NCBI RefSeq assembly: GCF_028867935.1
Contig: NZ_JAPQNS010000021.1
Coordinates: forward strand, 21,939 to 85,938
Length of the DNA: 64,000 nt
DNA from: Flavobacterium sp. SUN052
GTDB taxonomy: Bacteria; Bacteroidota; Bacteroidia; Flavobacteriales; Flavobacteriaceae
Direction of reading: 5' to 3'
Shown here: positions 26,752-35,343 of the stretch, piece after piece
Numbering within the stretch: position 1 is the first letter of the stretch
Layout of the letters: each line of letters starts with the position of its first letter
Program-made: the position numbers and the translations under genes
The notes under the pieces: model-generated
The model's database searches: none
What the model was told of the DNA's origin: nothing
Seen by the model: only the letters and a program-made list of their open reading frames with translations

Positions 26752-27411
26752 CTATAATAACAAAACAAGAGCCTCTATACTGGCCTGTTCGTTGAACACT
26801 GCCCGCACCGAAATCCTGAAGCCAGCAACCTGTTTACAGTCGATAAAATCATCGACCGAGAATGTGCCTACGTGTTCATATTCTTCCAGTTCCGGATCGA
26901 GAAAATACTGTTCGACTGTTTGTTTGCCAGGGTTTACCAACCAATATTCACTTACTCCGTGGGCGGCATAATCCGTAAATTTGATCCCGCGATCACGTTT
27001 GGCAGTTCCTTTCGAGAGCACTTCGACAATGAAATCTGGCGCCGGATGCTGCATCTGTTCGCTTGTAAACGCATCCGCTTTTTCGGCTCGCCAAAAGCAA
27101 ACATCGGGTTCGTAATCGTTTCGGGTAAGCGAAATAAGTGCTTTTTCTGATGCTACACGGCCCAGTTTATTTTTGATAGCGTAAGCGCTTAATAACCGAT
27201 AAAGATTGCCAACTGTCGTCCAATGGCGTTCTTTCACGGGCGAATTCATAATGATTTTGCCATTAATAAATTCGGCCTTTTGGTCTTCGCTAACGGTGTC
27301 ATAGAAAATACGCCTTTCTTCGGCTTCCACCTTGAGAGCCACTTGAGCCTCTTCAATTAGAAGTGGCAGATTTGGGGCTTCCATAAGTTGTTCCAGATCG
27401 AGCGTGGCCAT
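26752..27411 (-). CDS. Uma2 family endonuclease-like protein
   Basis: A 219-residue protein of the Uma2 (DUF820) PD-(D/E)XK fold. The nuclease-like residues are in EPDVCFW, PDFIVEVLSKGTAKRDRGIK and VSEYWLVNP. Uma2 proteins occur in several copies per genome in Cytophagales and cyanobacteria; a biological role has not been established, and mobile-element association is suspected. Preceded by a -7 element TATATTTG. Confidence 0.9.
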   Translation of the reverse strand: MATLDLEQLMEAPNLPLLIEEAQVALKVEAEERRIFYDTVSEDQKAEFINGKIIMNSPVKERHWTTVGNLYRLLSAYAIKNKLGRVASEKALISLTRNDYEPDVCFWRAEKADAFTSEQMQHPAPDFIVEVLSKGTAKRDRGIKFTDYAAHGVSEYWLVNPGKQTVEQYFLDPELEEYEHVGTFSVDDFIDCKQVAGFRISVRAVFNEQASIEALVLLL

Positions 27412-27428
27412 AGCGAATTGTGTTTATA

Positions 27429-27436
27429 CAAATATA
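27429..27436 (-). promoter_or_regulatory. Putative -7 promoter element of the Uma2 gene
   Basis: TATATTTG on the minus strand matches TAnnTTTG and lies 18 nt before the start codon. A TTG at the right upstream distance is missing. Confidence 0.4.
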
Positions 27437-27442
27437 CAAAAA

Positions 27443-27478
27443 AACGGACCCGACTGCCTGTGAGCAATCGGGTCCGTT
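27443..27478 (-). terminator. Terminator of the rpsF-rpsR-rplI operon
   Basis: An 11-bp perfect stem (AACGGACCCGA and complement) with a 14-nt loop and T-rich minus-strand tail directly follows rplI. Confidence 0.8.
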
Positions 27479-27504
27479 ACTTGGTGTCGCGTCGGTGTTT
27501 GTGA

Positions 27505-27948
27505 CTATTCAGCCGCTACAACCTCAACGTTTACTTTATGCTTAACCTCTTTATGAAGGTCGAGCGAAGCCTGGTAAGTACCGAGCGTCTTTACATCGTC
27601 GATAGTGATCTTCTTCCGATCAACGTCAAATCCTTTTGCACGCAAGGCATCAGCAATTTGAATGCTGGTTACCCGACCAAAGATTTTGCCGCTTTCACCT
27701 GCTTTCGCTGGAATCGTCAGCACCATTTCACCGATCTGATCAGCAATTGCCTGTGCATCGCTTTTGATCTTTTCAGCTTTGTGAGCAGCCTGACGAATGT
27801 TCTCGGTGATCATTTTCTTGTTCGAGTCACTCGCCATCATCGCATACCCCTGAGGAATCAGGTAGTTGCGGCCGTAACCTGGCTTCACCGACACAGTGTC
27901 GTTTTTATAGCCTAAGCCGGCAATATCAGTTTTGAGAATGATGTCCAT
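27505..27948 (-). CDS. rplI: 50S ribosomal protein L9
   Basis: 147 residues beginning MDIILKTDIAGLGYKNDTVSV, with VKPGYGRNYLIPQGYA and the long connecting helix that separates the two L9 domains. Last gene of the rpsF-rpsR-rplI operon, 3 nt after rpsR, followed by a strong terminator. Binds 23S rRNA near the L1 stalk and helps translation fidelity. Confidence 0.97.
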   Translation of the reverse strand: MDIILKTDIAGLGYKNDTVSVKPGYGRNYLIPQGYAMMASDSNKKMITENIRQAAHKAEKIKSDAQAIADQIGEMVLTIPAKAGESGKIFGRVTSIQIADALRAKGFDVDRKKITIDDVKTLGTYQASLDLHKEVKHKVNVEVVAAE

Positions 27949-27951
27949 TTT

Positions 27952-28203
27952 TTATTTCAGTGAATCGCCTACGTACGGTAAAATAGCAATATGACGGGCA
28001 CGCTTAACAGCCTGACCCACTTTCCGCTGGTACTTCAGGCTAGTGCCTGTTAACCGCCGGGGCAAAATTTTGCCCTGCTCGTTGAGCAGTTTCAGCAGGA
28101 AGTTCGCGTCTTTGTAGTCGATGTACTTGATACCGGCTTTCTTAAAGCGACAGTATTTTTTGCGGTTCTCGGATTTCGAGACTGATTCGTTCTGTAAGCT
28201 CAT
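27952..28203 (-). CDS. rpsR: 30S ribosomal protein S18
   Basis: 83 residues with [40 protein letters not shown] and [10 protein letters not shown]. Middle gene of its operon, 2 nt after rpsF. S18 pairs with S6 on the small-subunit platform. A single N-terminal cysteine (KYCRF) means a zinc-free form. Confidence 0.97.
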   Translation of the reverse strand: MSLQNESVSKSENRKKYCRFKKAGIKYIDYKDANFLLKLLNEQGKILPRRLTGTSLKYQRKVGQAVKRARHIAILPYVGDSLK

Positions 28204-28205
28204 AA

Positions 28206-28577
28206 TTATTTGGCCTCCTCGGTTTCGGCTTGTTTTTTCTTACCCACTAAACCTTTACGCTTGCGCTCGTTATAGTCAACGGCGTGTTTGTCCAATGCAA
28301 CCACCAGGTGACGCAGTATACGCTCATCGCGCAGGTACTCCGTGTTTAGGGCGGCTACAATTGTACCGGGAGCCTTGAACTCAAACAGGTAGTAATACCC
28401 TGTGTTTTTGTGCTGAATCGGGTAGGCCAGTTTCTTAAGGCCCATGTTGTCTTCGTGAACAAGCTCCGCACCATTATCGGTCAGCACTTTGCGGAACTTA
28501 TCAACGGTGTCCTTCATCTGAATCTCAGATAAAACGGGAGTTAAAATGAACACCGTTTCGTAGTTCTTTGGGAACAT
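28206..28577 (-). CDS. rpsF: 30S ribosomal protein S6
   Basis: 123 residues beginning [20 protein letters not shown]; ferredoxin-like fold with [20 protein letters not shown] and [14 protein letters not shown], and a basic C-terminal tail. First gene of the operon. A TACCTTTG -7 element is 28 nt upstream. S6-S18 feedback on the leader is known in other phyla; none can be shown here. Confidence 0.97.
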   Translation of the reverse strand: MFPKNYETVFILTPVLSEIQMKDTVDKFRKVLTDNGAELVHEDNMGLKKLAYPIQHKNTGYYYLFEFKAPGTIVAALNTEYLRDERILRHLVVALDKHAVDYNERKRKGLVGKKKQAETEEAK

Positions 28578-28605
28578 TATTTGTAAACAGTTTAAAATGA
28601 GGGTG

Positions 28606-28613
28606 CAAAGGTA
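28606..28613 (-). promoter_or_regulatory. -7 promoter element for rpsF operon
   Basis: TACCTTTG on the minus strand fits TAnnTTTG and lies 28 nt before rpsF, just after the stop of the upstream coiled-coil gene. No well-spaced TTG was seen. Confidence 0.5.
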
Positions 28614-28621
28614 AGAAAAAA

Positions 28622-29563
28622 TTATTTAACAGTAAACTCCCCTTCACCAATTTTAAAACCCTCGGCATAAACTTCTACCACATGCCGCCCCTCATTGAAA
28701 CGTTGCGCCCCACGACCATACACAAAATCGATCTGCTGGCGCCTGTTGTTGAACTGAATAGACTGGGAAGCCGTGTAAACCATTCCTTTTCCGTTGTACG
28801 TGAACTCACCCGAGCCCGTAGCCATGTCGGACACAACGGCACCAGTGGGGTCTAGTATGCGGATATACACTGTTTTCTCGTTTTGTTGAGCCAGTGCATT
28901 TTCCCCCAGCCGAAACGAGACCTTTACTTTTTCTAATCGCTTGGCTTTGTAGCTACCTCCATCATTCTCTTTTCCCCGCGAATTGAGTGCATTAATCGAT
29001 ATATTCTCAGCCCGGAGTGCGGATGCCAGCGTTACTTTTTGTTCGAGTTCGCGGTTTCGTGATGAATACGTGATGACAGAGTCGGAAAGGGCCTGCTTTT
29101 CACCACGTAATCCCGTATTTTCTTCGGTCAATGTTTTATTCTGCGCCGTCAGAATGCCGTTTTCTTTCTGCAAGCGGAGAATTTCCGAATCTTTCTGCGA
29201 CAGCAACGACTCGTACTCACGAATTCGGGTAGTGTATTTACGGTCGTCGAAGTTATTTACGTTGCGGAGGTTGCGCTTATCGATTTCCAGTTGGTCTTTC
29301 ACTTTCAACAATGAATCGATGTTACCACCTAATTTCTGAATCTCCGCAATTTTAAGATCTAGCTGTGCTGAGATAGAGTCTAACTTGGATTTGGTCGCTA
29401 GTACTTCTTCCGTCTTGGCGGCAATGGTAACGTCTTTAGTTTTACCCATTTCGCGCTCCTGATACCAGAAGTACAGTTGCAATACATTTAGCCCGACCAG
29501 CACGAGCAGCGCTACAATAAGATAGTTACGTCCATTATTTCTTTTTTCGGGTCGAGGCTCCAT
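28622..29563 (-). CDS. Membrane-anchored coiled-coil protein
   Basis: A 313-residue protein with an N-terminal basic segment, one membrane helix at about 14-33 (YLIVALLVLVGLNVLQLYFW) and a long coiled coil over residues 40-180 rich in Leu, Glu, Lys and Ser heptads. The C-terminal 100 residues form a beta domain (VKVSFRLGENALAQQNEKTV, GRHVVEVYAEGFKIGEGEFT). The start places the N-terminus inside the cell and the coiled coil in the periplasm. No family name is recognised; widely conserved next to ribosomal genes in Cytophagales is a possibility only. Confidence 0.75.
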   Translation of the reverse strand: MEPRPEKRNNGRNYLIVALLVLVGLNVLQLYFWYQEREMGKTKDVTIAAKTEEVLATKSKLDSISAQLDLKIAEIQKLGGNIDSLLKVKDQLEIDKRNLRNVNNFDDRKYTTRIREYESLLSQKDSEILRLQKENGILTAQNKTLTEENTGLRGEKQALSDSVITYSSRNRELEQKVTLASALRAENISINALNSRGKENDGGSYKAKRLEKVKVSFRLGENALAQQNEKTVYIRILDPTGAVVSDMATGSGEFTYNGKGMVYTASQSIQFNNRRQQIDFVYGRGAQRFNEGRHVVEVYAEGFKIGEGEFTVK

Positions 29564-29702
29564 GCTGTAAAAGTTATAGGATATTGTACACAGTACGCAG
29601 GATAACGGCTAAAGCAGTCTCAATATCCCGTGTATATCCAAAATCTAACGACTAACGTCCATTTTGGTGAAAAACTACGCGATTCGCTACAGAACTCAAA
29701 CC

Positions 29703-29710
29703 TATCTTTG
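29703..29710 (+). promoter_or_regulatory. -7 promoter element of the YggS-like gene
   Basis: TATCTTTG matches TAnnTTTG and lies 20 nt before the ATG at 29731, implying a very short leader and supporting that ATG over the GTG at 29725. Confidence 0.5.
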
Positions 29711-29730
29711 CAAAATCTTCTTTTGTGTAC

Positions 29731-30396
29731 ATGACATCTGTCCGGGAAAACATCGCTCAGATTGAGCAAAAAATTGGAGGGAAGGCAAAATTAATAGCCG
29801 TTACGAAAACCAAACCTATTCCTCTGCTCCAGGAAGCGTATGATGCAGACTGTCGTGATTTCGGCGAAAATCGGGTGCAGGAAATGGCTGAAAAACAGCC
29901 TCAACTACCCGCCGATATTCGCTGGCATCAAATCGGGCATCTTCAAACAAATAAGGTCAAGTACATTGCCCCGTTTGTGGCGTTGATTCACTCGGTGGAT
30001 AGTTTGTCTTTGCTCAAGGAAATCAACAAGCAAGCCGCCAAACATGGCCGTGTCATTGATTGTCTGCTTCAGGTTTTTATCGCCGAAGAAGACACTAAGT
30101 TTGGACTCTCGCCCGATGAGGCCCGCGTTTTAGTACAAAGTCAAGAACTCGAAGCATTAACTAATGTTCGCGTTGTTGGGCTAATGGGCCTGGCTACCAG
30201 TACCGACAATGAAACGCAGGTGCAGCAGGAGTTTAGGGGTTTGAAACAATTGTATGACGAGCTAGCATTGGTTAAACGAGCCAACGTAACTTTTTCGGAG
30301 CTTTCGATGGGTATGAGTGGCGATTATGAATTGGCCATTGCTGAAGGTAGTACAATGGTTCGGGTGGGTAGTGCAATTTTTGGATCAAGACTATGA
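29731..30396 (+). CDS. YggS/PROSC family PLP homeostasis protein
   Basis: A 221-residue alanine-racemase-like barrel that binds pyridoxal phosphate without a known catalytic role. The PLP lysine is in LIAVTKTKPI; FGENRVQEM, WHQIGHLQTNKV, GLMGLAT and ELSMGMSGDYELAI are the signature segments. Its stop overlaps the next gene by 4 nt (ATGA), so it is coupled to a DUF423 membrane protein. Confidence 0.93.
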   Translation: MTSVRENIAQIEQKIGGKAKLIAVTKTKPIPLLQEAYDADCRDFGENRVQEMAEKQPQLPADIRWHQIGHLQTNKVKYIAPFVALIHSVDSLSLLKEINKQAAKHGRVIDCLLQVFIAEEDTKFGLSPDEARVLVQSQELEALTNVRVVGLMGLATSTDNETQVQQEFRGLKQLYDELALVKRANVTFSELSMGMSGDYELAIAEGSTMVRVGSAIFGSRL

Positions 30397-30770
30397 AATT
30401 TTTCATTCAAACGGGGGCTCTGCTGGGCCTTGTTGGTGTAGCATTGGGCGCCTTTGGGGCCCATGCATTACGCAAAATATTAGACGAAACGGGCCGTGCG
30501 GCTACGTTTGAGACAGCTGTAAAGTACCAGTTTTATCATGCCCTTGCTATCGTTCTGGTGGGAGTTCTGATGCAACTAATGAGTCAAAACCCACTGGCCT
30601 TAAAATGGCTCAACTATGCCGGGTTATCGTTCCTTGGCGGAACATTGATTTTCTCCGGGTCGCTCTATATCCTGTGTTTTACGGGGATTACCTGGCTGGG
30701 GGCTATCACCCCCATTGGTGGGGTGCTGATGATTGCGGGCTGGGCGTTGCTGTGGTGGGGGGTTAAATAG
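30393..30770 (+). CDS. DUF423 (YgdD-like) membrane protein
   Basis: A 125-residue inner-membrane protein with about four membrane helices (residues 6-25, 45-65, 72-95, 102-122). GALLGLVGVALGAFGAHALR and YQFYHALAIVLVG are the DUF423 signature. The function is unknown. Translationally coupled to the YggS-like gene; convergent with rodA, 5 nt between stops. Confidence 0.9.
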   Translation: MKFFIQTGALLGLVGVALGAFGAHALRKILDETGRAATFETAVKYQFYHALAIVLVGVLMQLMSQNPLALKWLNYAGLSFLGGTLIFSGSLYILCFTGITWLGAITPIGGVLMIAGWALLWWGVK

Positions 30771-30775
30771 GAGTT

Positions 30776-32056
30776 TCAGTTCCTTGCCATCATACTTGAG
30801 CGTCTTGAATCGAGCTTCAGAAAGATGAACAACAGTATCGAAAACGACCAGAGGGAGGAACCGCCGTAACTGAAAAACGGCAGTGGAATTCCGATGACAG
30901 GCATCAAACCAATGGTCATTCCGATGTTCACCATAAAGTGAAAGAACAAAATTCCAGCCACGCAATAGCCGTAAACGCGGGTGAATTTGCTCCGTTGCTT
31001 TTCGGCCAGAACTACAATCCGCGATAATAAACCCAGGAAGAGCGCAATGACAACGGCGCTACCCATAAAGCCGTGTTCTTCACCGATAGTACAGAAAATA
31101 AAGTCAGTGCTTTGTTCAGGTACGAAATCGAATTTGGTTTGGGTACCTTCCAGAAAACCCTTACCCTGTAGTCGCCCCGACCCAATAGCGATTTTGGCCT
31201 GCGTCACGTTCCAGCCCACACCTAGTGGATCAATGTTGGGGTTCACCAATACTTTGATCCGGTTTTGCTGGTGTCGCTGTAGCACGTTGTTCACAAAGAA
31301 ATCGACACCCGTCACAAATACCATCATACCCGCAATCACAACCCCCATACTGATAAAGGTGCGTACATTACGGTTATAGCGTGGCATCAACAGCACAAAC
31401 GCCCCGGCAACAGCAACTAGTCCAAAGAATATATATAGCTTCGGAAAGACTAATGCCAGTACAAACAAGGCCGCCAGTGCAATACCCGTAGCCGGAATCC
31501 AGCCAGGCAGGCCTTCCCGGTAGAGCATAATTGCGAAGGCGGCAAACACCAGTGTCGAACCCGTTTCGTTGGAAGCAATGATCAGAATAGCGGGCAGTCC
31601 GATGATCCCAGCAATGGTTAACAAGTTGTTTTGCTTGTTAATATTCATGCCCGGCACGTCCAGAAACTTAGCCAAAGCCAGGCTTGTAGCCACTTTTGCA
31701 AACTCAGCCGGCTGAAGGGTGAATGACCCAAATTTAAACCATGATCGCGACCCGTTTATGTTTGATCCTATCACCAGCACCAACAGCAACATCAGGATCA
31801 TGAACCCGTAAAAAACGTAGGCAAACGAGTCGTAGAATTTGTGGTGAATAGCTAGCACACATATCACCAGAATGACCGTTGTTCCAATCCACATCAACTG
31901 CTTACCAGCATTGGTCGATAGATCGAACAAACTGGTGTTAGCTTCGGGACTGTAAACGGCCGCATATACGTTGAACCAGCCCATCAGTACGCAGCCGATG
32001 TACAGCGCGACGGTGAGCAAGTCAATATTTTGAGAAAAAGGATCGTTACGTGACAT
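30776..32056 (-). CDS. rodA: Rod shape-determining glycosyltransferase RodA
   Basis: A 426-residue SEDS-family polytopic membrane protein with about ten helices. Signature segments are GSRSWFKFGSFTLQPAEFAK with the conserved catalytic-site region, and the C-terminal IPLPFFSYGGSSLWS. It polymerises lipid II glycan strands during elongation with its partner PBP2, whose gene lies directly upstream (49 nt). Confidence 0.95.
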   Translation of the reverse strand: MSRNDPFSQNIDLLTVALYIGCVLMGWFNVYAAVYSPEANTSLFDLSTNAGKQLMWIGTTVILVICVLAIHHKFYDSFAYVFYGFMILMLLLVLVIGSNINGSRSWFKFGSFTLQPAEFAKVATSLALAKFLDVPGMNINKQNNLLTIAGIIGLPAILIIASNETGSTLVFAAFAIMLYREGLPGWIPATGIALAALFVLALVFPKLYIFFGLVAVAGAFVLLMPRYNRNVRTFISMGVVIAGMMVFVTGVDFFVNNVLQRHQQNRIKVLVNPNIDPLGVGWNVTQAKIAIGSGRLQGKGFLEGTQTKFDFVPEQSTDFIFCTIGEEHGFMGSAVVIALFLGLLSRIVVLAEKQRSKFTRVYGYCVAGILFFHFMVNIGMTIGLMPVIGIPLPFFSYGGSSLWSFSILLFIFLKLDSRRSSMMARN

Positions 32057-32104
32057 GGTTACGGTGAGCAGTAGCAGTGATCAGCCAACAGTATTTCAAA
32101 CGTT

Positions 32105-34096
32105 TCACTGCCCGCCACCTGCTGGTGACTGCTGGTTGTTTGCTGTTCGTTGTTCGTTGTTCACTGAAGAAGCCATCATCGGCTTTTGAGCTTTGCGAGC
32201 TGTATCTTTCCGGATGGTATCAGGTTTGCGAAAATGGGGTGGTTGTTTGGGGCCTTTATAGCCAGGCAACATCGACAAAGGTGGCATCAGGTTTTGCTTC
32301 TTCACGTGCTCATCGAGCTTAACAGCTTCCGTTTTGCGTTTCAGATAGCGCTCGGCAATCAAAGCCGCCACTGGACCCGCTGCTGAACCACCCCAACCCC
32401 CATATTCCACAAATACAGCAATCGCAATTTTAGGGTTGTTCATCGGAGCAAACCCGATAAAAATAGAGTGGTCGTATTTATGGCCAAACTTGGCATTCTG
32501 CGAAGTTCCCGTTTTGCCACACAGGTCGATACCTTGAATATCAGCCATTTTATTGACCGTTCCGGCTACCACAGCCATGCGCATTCCCTCAATAACGGGC
32601 AAGTAATACTTGTAGTCAATGTCGGTTTGGTGTTTTTCCAGGTATTGTTGGGGCACACCCTGACCAACACGTCCGAAGCCTTTTACGTAATGGGGAGGAA
32701 TATACCAGCCCCGGTTCGCAATCGTGGCCGCTAAGTTGACCAGCTTGAGGGGGCTAATGAGCAGCTCCCCTTCACCAATACTGAGCGAATAGATGTTCGA
32801 GAATTTCCAGCGGTTTTCGCCCCCATACACATGGTCGTACGTATCCACATCGGGCAGGTTCCCTTTCAGTTCACTTGGTAAATCCACCCCAAGTTTCTGA
32901 CCAATGCCAAACTTTACCGTTGCTTCGTGCCATTCGTGCAACCCAATAGCCGATGCCTTGAATGTATTCGGGTTGTTGTTATGATAAATGTATTTACGAA
33001 AGACGTTGTAGAAGTAGGGGTTGCACGAATTCTGCACGGCTCCCCGCAGGTTGTTACCACCCCGGCAGTGGCAACGCATAGGCGAACCACTATGGCCGTA
33101 GAACGTATTCGTGAAAAGTGACCCCTGCTGTTGGGCAATGAGCGCCTGGATGAGTTTAAACGTTGACCCAGGCCGATAACTGGCCATAATTGGGCGGTTG
33201 ATCAGTGGCTTATACGGGTCGCGCAACAGCTTGACGTAATTTTTAGAAAAGTGTCTGCTCGATAATAAATTGGGATCGTAGGTAGGCGCCGATACGGAGA
33301 CCAAAATCTCCCCTGTAGCAGGTTCAACGGCAAGCACGGCCCCAATACGGTTTTGCATCAGGCTGTCAGCATATCGTTGTACGTCAACGTCAATACCTGT
33401 GTACAGATTTTTACCAGCTACGGCTGTTGTATCATACAACCCATTTTTGAACGAACCTTTGGCCACACCCCTCACGTTCTGCATCACGAATTTAACGCCC
33501 CGCTTACCGCGTAGTTCCTCTTCGTATTGCTCCTCCAGTCCATTATGCCCCACATAATCACCTTGACGGTAGTACGGAAACTCCTGGTTCTCTAACTTTT
33601 TCTTGCTGATTTCTGACACATAACCCAGCGCATTGGCTAAAGTATGAGCTGGGTATGTTCGCATGGAGCTCATCCGCGGTTCAAAACCCCGGTAATCAAC
33701 AAGGGCATCCTGAATACGGGCAAAGTCCTCTTTAGACAGTTGCCGCATAAACAACGATGGCTTTACATACGAGTAATCTTTAGCGAATTGCATGATACTG
33801 TCGAACTCCGGGCGGGTCATCTCCATCATCCGGCAAAAAGCAGCCGTATCGGGGATGCGCACCTGTTTGGGCGTTACGTACAGATCATAAACTGGCGTGT
33901 TGTAGACGATGAGTTTTCCGTTGCGGTCGTAAATCTGACCACGATACGGAATTTCGATCACTCGTTTGATCGAGTTATTCGATGATTCGAGCGAATAACT
34001 GTCGTCTAAAATCTGAAGATAAAATAGGCGGGACAGATATATCAGCCCGACGAGGCAGAAAACCCCGATGATGATATATTTACGATTCTCTAACAT
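32105..34096 (-). CDS. mrdA: Penicillin-binding protein 2
   Basis: A 663-residue transpeptidase. A membrane helix spans about 7-26; the PBP dimerisation region has VIEIPYRGQIYDRNGKLIVY; the transpeptidase motifs are SYRPGSTFKL (SxxK), the SCN of AVQNSCNPYFYN and CGKTGTSQN. It crosslinks elongation-phase peptidoglycan with RodA. The final 17 residues or so (NNEQRTANNQQSP) come from a low-complexity DNA repeat rather than from conserved protein. mreBCD are not adjacent. Confidence 0.95.
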   Translation of the reverse strand: MLENRKYIIIGVFCLVGLIYLSRLFYLQILDDSYSLESSNNSIKRVIEIPYRGQIYDRNGKLIVYNTPVYDLYVTPKQVRIPDTAAFCRMMEMTRPEFDSIMQFAKDYSYVKPSLFMRQLSKEDFARIQDALVDYRGFEPRMSSMRTYPAHTLANALGYVSEISKKKLENQEFPYYRQGDYVGHNGLEEQYEEELRGKRGVKFVMQNVRGVAKGSFKNGLYDTTAVAGKNLYTGIDVDVQRYADSLMQNRIGAVLAVEPATGEILVSVSAPTYDPNLLSSRHFSKNYVKLLRDPYKPLINRPIMASYRPGSTFKLIQALIAQQQGSLFTNTFYGHSGSPMRCHCRGGNNLRGAVQNSCNPYFYNVFRKYIYHNNNPNTFKASAIGLHEWHEATVKFGIGQKLGVDLPSELKGNLPDVDTYDHVYGGENRWKFSNIYSLSIGEGELLISPLKLVNLAATIANRGWYIPPHYVKGFGRVGQGVPQQYLEKHQTDIDYKYYLPVIEGMRMAVVAGTVNKMADIQGIDLCGKTGTSQNAKFGHKYDHSIFIGFAPMNNPKIAIAVFVEYGGWGGSAAGPVAALIAERYLKRKTEAVKLDEHVKKQNLMPPLSMLPGYKGPKQPPHFRKPDTIRKDTARKAQKPMMASSVNNEQRTANNQQSPAGGGQ

Positions 34097-34154
34097 GAGA
34101 CAAGTTTCCGGAAATCCAAGCTACGCAGCACTAAGTGCATAATCAAACCCAATA

Positions 34155-34162
34155 CAAAGTTA
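34155..34162 (-). promoter_or_regulatory. -7 promoter element of mrdA-rodA
   Basis: TAACTTTG on the minus strand, 58 nt before the mrdA start, fits TAnnTTTG; the upstream TTG box is not clear. Confidence 0.4.
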
Positions 34163-34216
34163 ACCAGAAGTATAGGGTATATATGGATAGACGGTAAATT
34201 TTTTACAAAAGCTCCT

Positions 34217-35227
34217 TTACCACCCCTTCGCCGTCGTTTTGATGCGGCAGAGGTAACCGTCAGCGGTGATATAAAGGGTGCCACCATTGTCGCCCCAGCC
34301 ACAATTAGCCGTTGCCTGCCCCGTATCGATCCGGCCTAACAGGGTTCCATCAGGGGCAATAATGAGCACACCACCGGGGCCAGTGCTCCAGATGTTGCCG
34401 TCACGGTCGGTTTTGATTCCGTCGGGGAGGCCGGGCAGATTTTGCTTTATTAATGGCATTGCGTCGAAAAGTAGCCGCCCCTTCCCTACTGAGCCGTCGG
34501 CCTGCATAGGGTACGCCATAATCACCGGCCGGGCGGGGTCCGACTGCGCCACATAAAGCGTTTTCTCATCCGGCGAGAAGGCGAGACCGTTGGGTCGGGT
34601 GAGGTCGTCAATGACCAGTTTGATACTGGCGGGTTTGCCGTTTTCGGCGAGCGTTGCCCGGTAGATTCCGAAAATGGGCGTTTCGCGGGTGGGATCAGCC
34701 TCTTTTTTGGCAAGTCCGTAAGGCGGGTCAGTAAAGTAGTAGCTGCCGTTGCTGTGTACCACCACATCGTTGGGTGCGTTGAATCGCTTTCCCTCAAAGT
34801 TATCGGCCACGGTGCGTTTGCCACCTCCACTCAGCGGCATTACCGACACACGCCGGTCTCCGTGTTCGCAGAGAACAAGCCGCCCTTTGCTATCGAGGGT
34901 AAGGCCGTTGGAACCGGGTTCGTCGCTGTACTCGCCCGCTCCTGTGTAGCCTGATGGTTTCAGAAAGGTGGATAATCCGTCTTTTTCCGTCCACTTGAAA
35001 ATGGTGTTTTGGGGGACATCGGAAAAGAGCAAATAGCCCCCATCTTTCACCCAAATTGGTCCTTCGGCCCAAACGAATCCGCTGGCAAGAACCTCTATTT
35101 TAGCAGTTGCCGGAATCAGTTTATCAAGTCGGGGATCGGCGCGAACGACCTGTCCGATAGTAGGGTAAGTCTGTGCCTGAGCGGTGAGGGCTAAACAGGC
35201 TAAGGAAGCAAGCAGGAGTGTTTTCAT
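34217..35227 (-). CDS. Secreted SMP-30/gluconolactonase family protein
   Basis: A 336-residue six-bladed propeller with a signal peptide (MKTLLLASLACLALTAQAQ). Metal ligands of the lactonase family are visible: the glutamate in VWAEGPIWV, the asparagines in GSNGLTLDSKG and TRPNGLAFSPDEKTL, and the aspartate in PDGIKTDRDGNIWST. It probably opens sugar lactones in the periplasm, a step that would suit products of sugar dehydrogenases such as the GMC system in this window; that link is inferred. Confidence 0.9.
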   Translation of the reverse strand: MKTLLLASLACLALTAQAQTYPTIGQVVRADPRLDKLIPATAKIEVLASGFVWAEGPIWVKDGGYLLFSDVPQNTIFKWTEKDGLSTFLKPSGYTGAGEYSDEPGSNGLTLDSKGRLVLCEHGDRRVSVMPLSGGGKRTVADNFEGKRFNAPNDVVVHSNGSYYFTDPPYGLAKKEADPTRETPIFGIYRATLAENGKPASIKLVIDDLTRPNGLAFSPDEKTLYVAQSDPARPVIMAYPMQADGSVGKGRLLFDAMPLIKQNLPGLPDGIKTDRDGNIWSTGPGGVLIIAPDGTLLGRIDTGQATANCGWGDNGGTLYITADGYLCRIKTTAKGW

Positions 35228-35294
35228 GAAATAACGATCAGGAATTTAGGACATACAAGTTTACACATTTTGGCGCATCCTAAGCGACGAAACG

Positions 35295-35325
35295 TTGACG
35301 ACCTTATCGGTTTGACTTAATTTTG
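35295..35325 (+). promoter_or_regulatory. Bacteroidota-type promoter of the DUF5916 gene
   Basis: TTG at 35295-35297, 20 nt, then TAATTTTG at 35318-35325. The nearest ATG downstream is at 35344, 18 nt after the -7 element. Confidence 0.65.
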
Positions 35326-35343
35326 TCGTTTATCCGTTATCGT

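Noticed and set aside
34090..34302. Minus-strand frame overlapping the SMP-30 gene and mrdA upstream region as mreD
   Set aside because: It has only one hydrophobic stretch and no MreD features; it overlaps a well-supported gene.
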